A DNA stretch of 64,000 nt from Sporothrix humicola (taxonomy: Eukaryota; Ascomycota; Sordariomycetes; Ophiostomatales; Ophiostomataceae): positions 558,001 through 622,000 of the forward strand of contig WNYE01000001.1 of NCBI GenBank assembly GCA_021396245.1, given 5' to 3'. Below the pieces are notes generated by a model that saw only the letters and a program-made list of their open reading frames with translations, ran no database searches and was not told the origin of the DNA. The translations under genes and the position numbers were made by a program. How positions within the stretch are numbered: position 1 is the first letter of the stretch; every line of letters starts with the position of its first letter. Below are positions 62,069 through 64,000 of the stretch, in pieces.

Positions 62069-63011
62069 ATGTCTTCTAACAACTATTATGGGCGGGAATA
62101 TGACGAAAGAGAGCTCGAAAAACGCTTCGGCGTTGACCACGCTCCTGGAGAGTTGGGTGCTATGACACTAGGAGATCGGAGAGCTTGCCAGGCGTCGAGT
62201 GCAACCTTCACGGAGACGGATAGGAGACCTCTTCGCAGAGCTAGCACGTACGACACCCACGTACCCACTCGAGCACCTTCGTACGCTCCGCCACCCAGCC
62301 ATGCCACCAAGTCTAGGCGGTCTAATTATGGCGGAATGAACGATAGAGCCGAGGTCCCCAGCTCAGTATCTGTCACCATAGGCACGAATGCAACACATTT
62401 TCGCCCGGTTGTCTTTTATGAATTTTCTCCAGAGTCTACCCCTCGCCAGCCCCAGTATCAGAACCAAAATCAAGTGAAGGGTTCATCTCGAGAAGTTCGC
62501 GGAACTTCTACTCGACCTTTTGACCCGCTGCCTCCTTCTGCTCCATATCAAGCTGCTCCTCAAGCCCAAATGGGCGGACAGTACTATGGACAGAATCATG
62601 GGAATTATGGCGCCACCCATGGAGGAACCAATGATGTCCCAGATACCTCCAGCCATTCAAACATAACTGACGAGGAACTACTACCGTACGACTCTCAGTC
62701 CAATGTGGGTCTCTCTCTTGAAGAGAAGGAGGAGATGTTGCGGTATTGGGAATCAAAGAATCCTAAAAAATATTCTGGGTACAAAGGTGTGAACGAACGG
62801 ATAAAAAAAAAGGGAAACACAGACAGATTATGGTGGCGGCTATTCCTCCCAGGCAGAATATGATGGCCACAATCAAAACCAAACTGCCGGTAATGGCAAT
62901 TGGCAAGAACAATACGATTATTATAATAGAGGACAGTCTCACTATGGCTCCCAGAGTGTCCCCCATCGTCAGTCTAATGATGGATATGGGCACAGTGGCC
63001 AGGGCTATTGA
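62069..63011 (+). pseudogene. Disordered Tyr/Gly/Gln-rich protein gene, interrupted by an A9 homopolymer frameshift
   Basis: From the ATG at 62069 (MSSNNYYGREYDERELEK) the frame runs about 264 codons to a stop at 62863. At the A9 run 62803-62811 the downstream codons of another frame continue in exactly the same compositional style. That frame is rich in Tyr, Gly, Gln and Asn (SSQAEYDGHNQNQ, YDYYNRGQSHYG) and stays open to a TGA at 63009-63011. Removing one A from the run would join them. So the gene is either truly frameshifted, allelically variable, or affected by a homopolymer sequencing error. The N-terminal part contains the motif LGAMTLGDRR and a Pro-rich segment; LSLEEKEEMLRYWESKNPKKYS is a likely helix. 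No domain was recognised. TATATAAG lies 150 bases upstream. Confidence 0.7.
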
Positions 63012-63692
63012 GAATAAATTGCGGTTAGTTATGATGGTTTTTTGAAAATGGAATTTTTTCTTACTGCACTTTTTGATTTCACTTGAAGTATACCCCATGA
63101 CAGTTATCGATAAACACGTTGATAAAGAGAGTTATGGGGTAAAAACTTTAGGTTATGAGCTCTGGGGTATACTGTGCTTCGTTGATGTTGAAGGGCAGGA
63201 GATGGCGTTGGTTTTCCCCCAAAACAGTGGTCATCATAGTCACTTTGTGATGCCTAAACCATGTCATTTCTGTGTACAATGGCGATGGCCTTCTTTGTAT
63301 GTTGATAAAGATTAGCTCTGTTGTGCGAAAAGCCTTCCCTACGTATCTTTTTCATAACTACAAAGAGCCTTTCATTTCCTTTGTATGCTAAAATGCTTTA
63401 AAATTTTCAATAAGTCACTTGTTCTCCTCTTTTGTTTTGTTTGTCCTGTCCTTTTTACGTTTTCCTACATCGTAGCCCTAAAATAGTTCAATGGCCAAAC
63501 TTTGTATCTATGCTCCTTCTTTATGGACAAGAATTGCCTCTCACTTATATATCATTAGCCACAGGCACAATCCCTCTCCTGGGCCAATATTAATTTTGAT
63601 GCAACGAAGCAATATCACAAAGCACAATATCCCAAGGCGACAAATCAAGACTCACGAAATCCACTAACAATATTACTGATACAGTTTCCACG
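63012..63692. other. AT-rich spacer with TATA box
   Basis: No gene seen. TATATA at 63546-63551 lies 147 bases before the ATG at 63693, the same distance as in the previous genes. Confidence 0.45.
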
Positions 63693-64000
63693 ATGCCCAG
63701 CGGATACCATGAAAAAGGTAGGAGCAGATATCATCCTCGTGATGACGGAATGGGACATATCTACGAAGATTTTGGTCGAATGAATGTCGGAGATAAAGGG
63801 CACAGCGACTTCAGATCCGGGTCAATGCCTCCCAAGTACGGCAAGGATGACTGGAGATACTGCTCGACTCCAGCTGAACCTGACGACAACTATGCCTCCG
63901 ACGAGCCCGGCCCAAGCTCACGCCCTCCACAAAAACATAAACAGAAACATAAACAGAATCAGAATCAGAATCAGACCCACGCCAAATCCAAGGTACGTGA
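63693..64000 (+). CDS. Disordered protein, unknown; 5' part only
   Basis: An open frame from the ATG at 63693 (MPSGYHEKGRSRYHPRDDG) to the window end, about 102 codons. It contains the motif IYEDFGRMNVGDKG near residue 24-37, reminiscent of the FDRLNIDSS and LGAMTLGD motifs of the two preceding genes. Near the edge is a KHKQ/NQ repeat (about 63930-63975). A perfect splice donor GTACGT sits at 63993, so the exon may end there. It is probably another member of the local set of disordered proteins. Confidence 0.65.
   Translation, partial: MPSGYHEKGRSRYHPRDDGMGHIYEDFGRMNVGDKGHSDFRSGSMPPKYGKDDWRYCSTPAEPDDNYASDEPGPSSRPPQKHKQKHKQNQNQNQTHAKSKVR

Noticed and set aside
1..64000. CRISPR arrays, bacterial operons or plasmid features
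   Set aside because: Introns, PTS1 signals, zinc-cluster and bZIP factors and hydrophobins show a eukaryotic fungal chromosome; no direct-repeat/spacer array was seen.

Overview
The window looks like nuclear chromosomal DNA of a filamentous ascomycete, most likely a Sordariomycete. The evidence is short spliceosomal introns (50-117 nt, GT..AG, CTAAC/CTGAC-type branch sites close to the acceptor), class II hydrophobins (known only from Ascomycota), a bZIP-DUF3425 factor and a Zn2Cys6 factor, C-terminal PTS1 peroxisomal signals, and long pyrimidine-rich leaders. Genus cannot be fixed from the sequence alone; an ophiostomatoid fungus would fit but this is a guess.

Region 1 (1-23 kb) is a catabolic neighbourhood. 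It holds two different AtuA-domain (acyclic terpene utilisation, DUF1446) proteins, a crotonase ending SRL, a MaoC hydratase-2-like protein ending SRL, a 4-coumarate-CoA-ligase-like enzyme ending SKL, a tandem ABM-domain protein ending SKI and a D-2-hydroxyacid dehydrogenase with a presequence-like N-terminus. A bZIP-DUF3425 regulator lies among them. The arrangement suggests activation of an organic acid to its CoA ester and hydration steps in the peroxisome. The substrate is unknown; no carboxylase, thiolase or acyl-CoA oxidase is present.

Region 2 (23-30.3 kb) is gene-poor: a GPI-anchor-type secreted protein, a Ser/Thr-rich single-pass membrane protein and a tRNA-Thr(AGT).

Region 3 (30.3-43.2 kb) is a second catabolic module. 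It contains an aldose-dehydrogenase-like aldo/keto reductase divergent from an L-rhamnonate-dehydratase-like enolase-superfamily enzyme, a second D-2-hydroxyacid dehydrogenase divergent from a PhyH dioxygenase, a four-exon Zn2Cys6 regulator, a sugar-porter-type MFS transporter and an FMN-dependent 2-hydroxyacid oxidase ending ARL. A TGTCCG-N3-CGGACA palindrome in one divergent promoter is a candidate site for the local regulator.

Region 4 (45.8-53.1 kb) is a tandem array of five class II hydrophobin genes: one with a long Gly-rich insert, one lacking the second intron, one with a frameshift in its signal peptide and one with no usable acceptor for its last intron. Two of them share a duplicated upstream block with a GAGAA..TTCTC palindrome; a third copy of the palindrome lies beyond the array.

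Region 5 (53.8-64 kb) has a gelsolin-like protein, a two-helix membrane protein and then a visibly less GC-rich tract of intrinsically disordered, unrecognised proteins. One of these is broken by an A-homopolymer frameshift and the last runs off the window.
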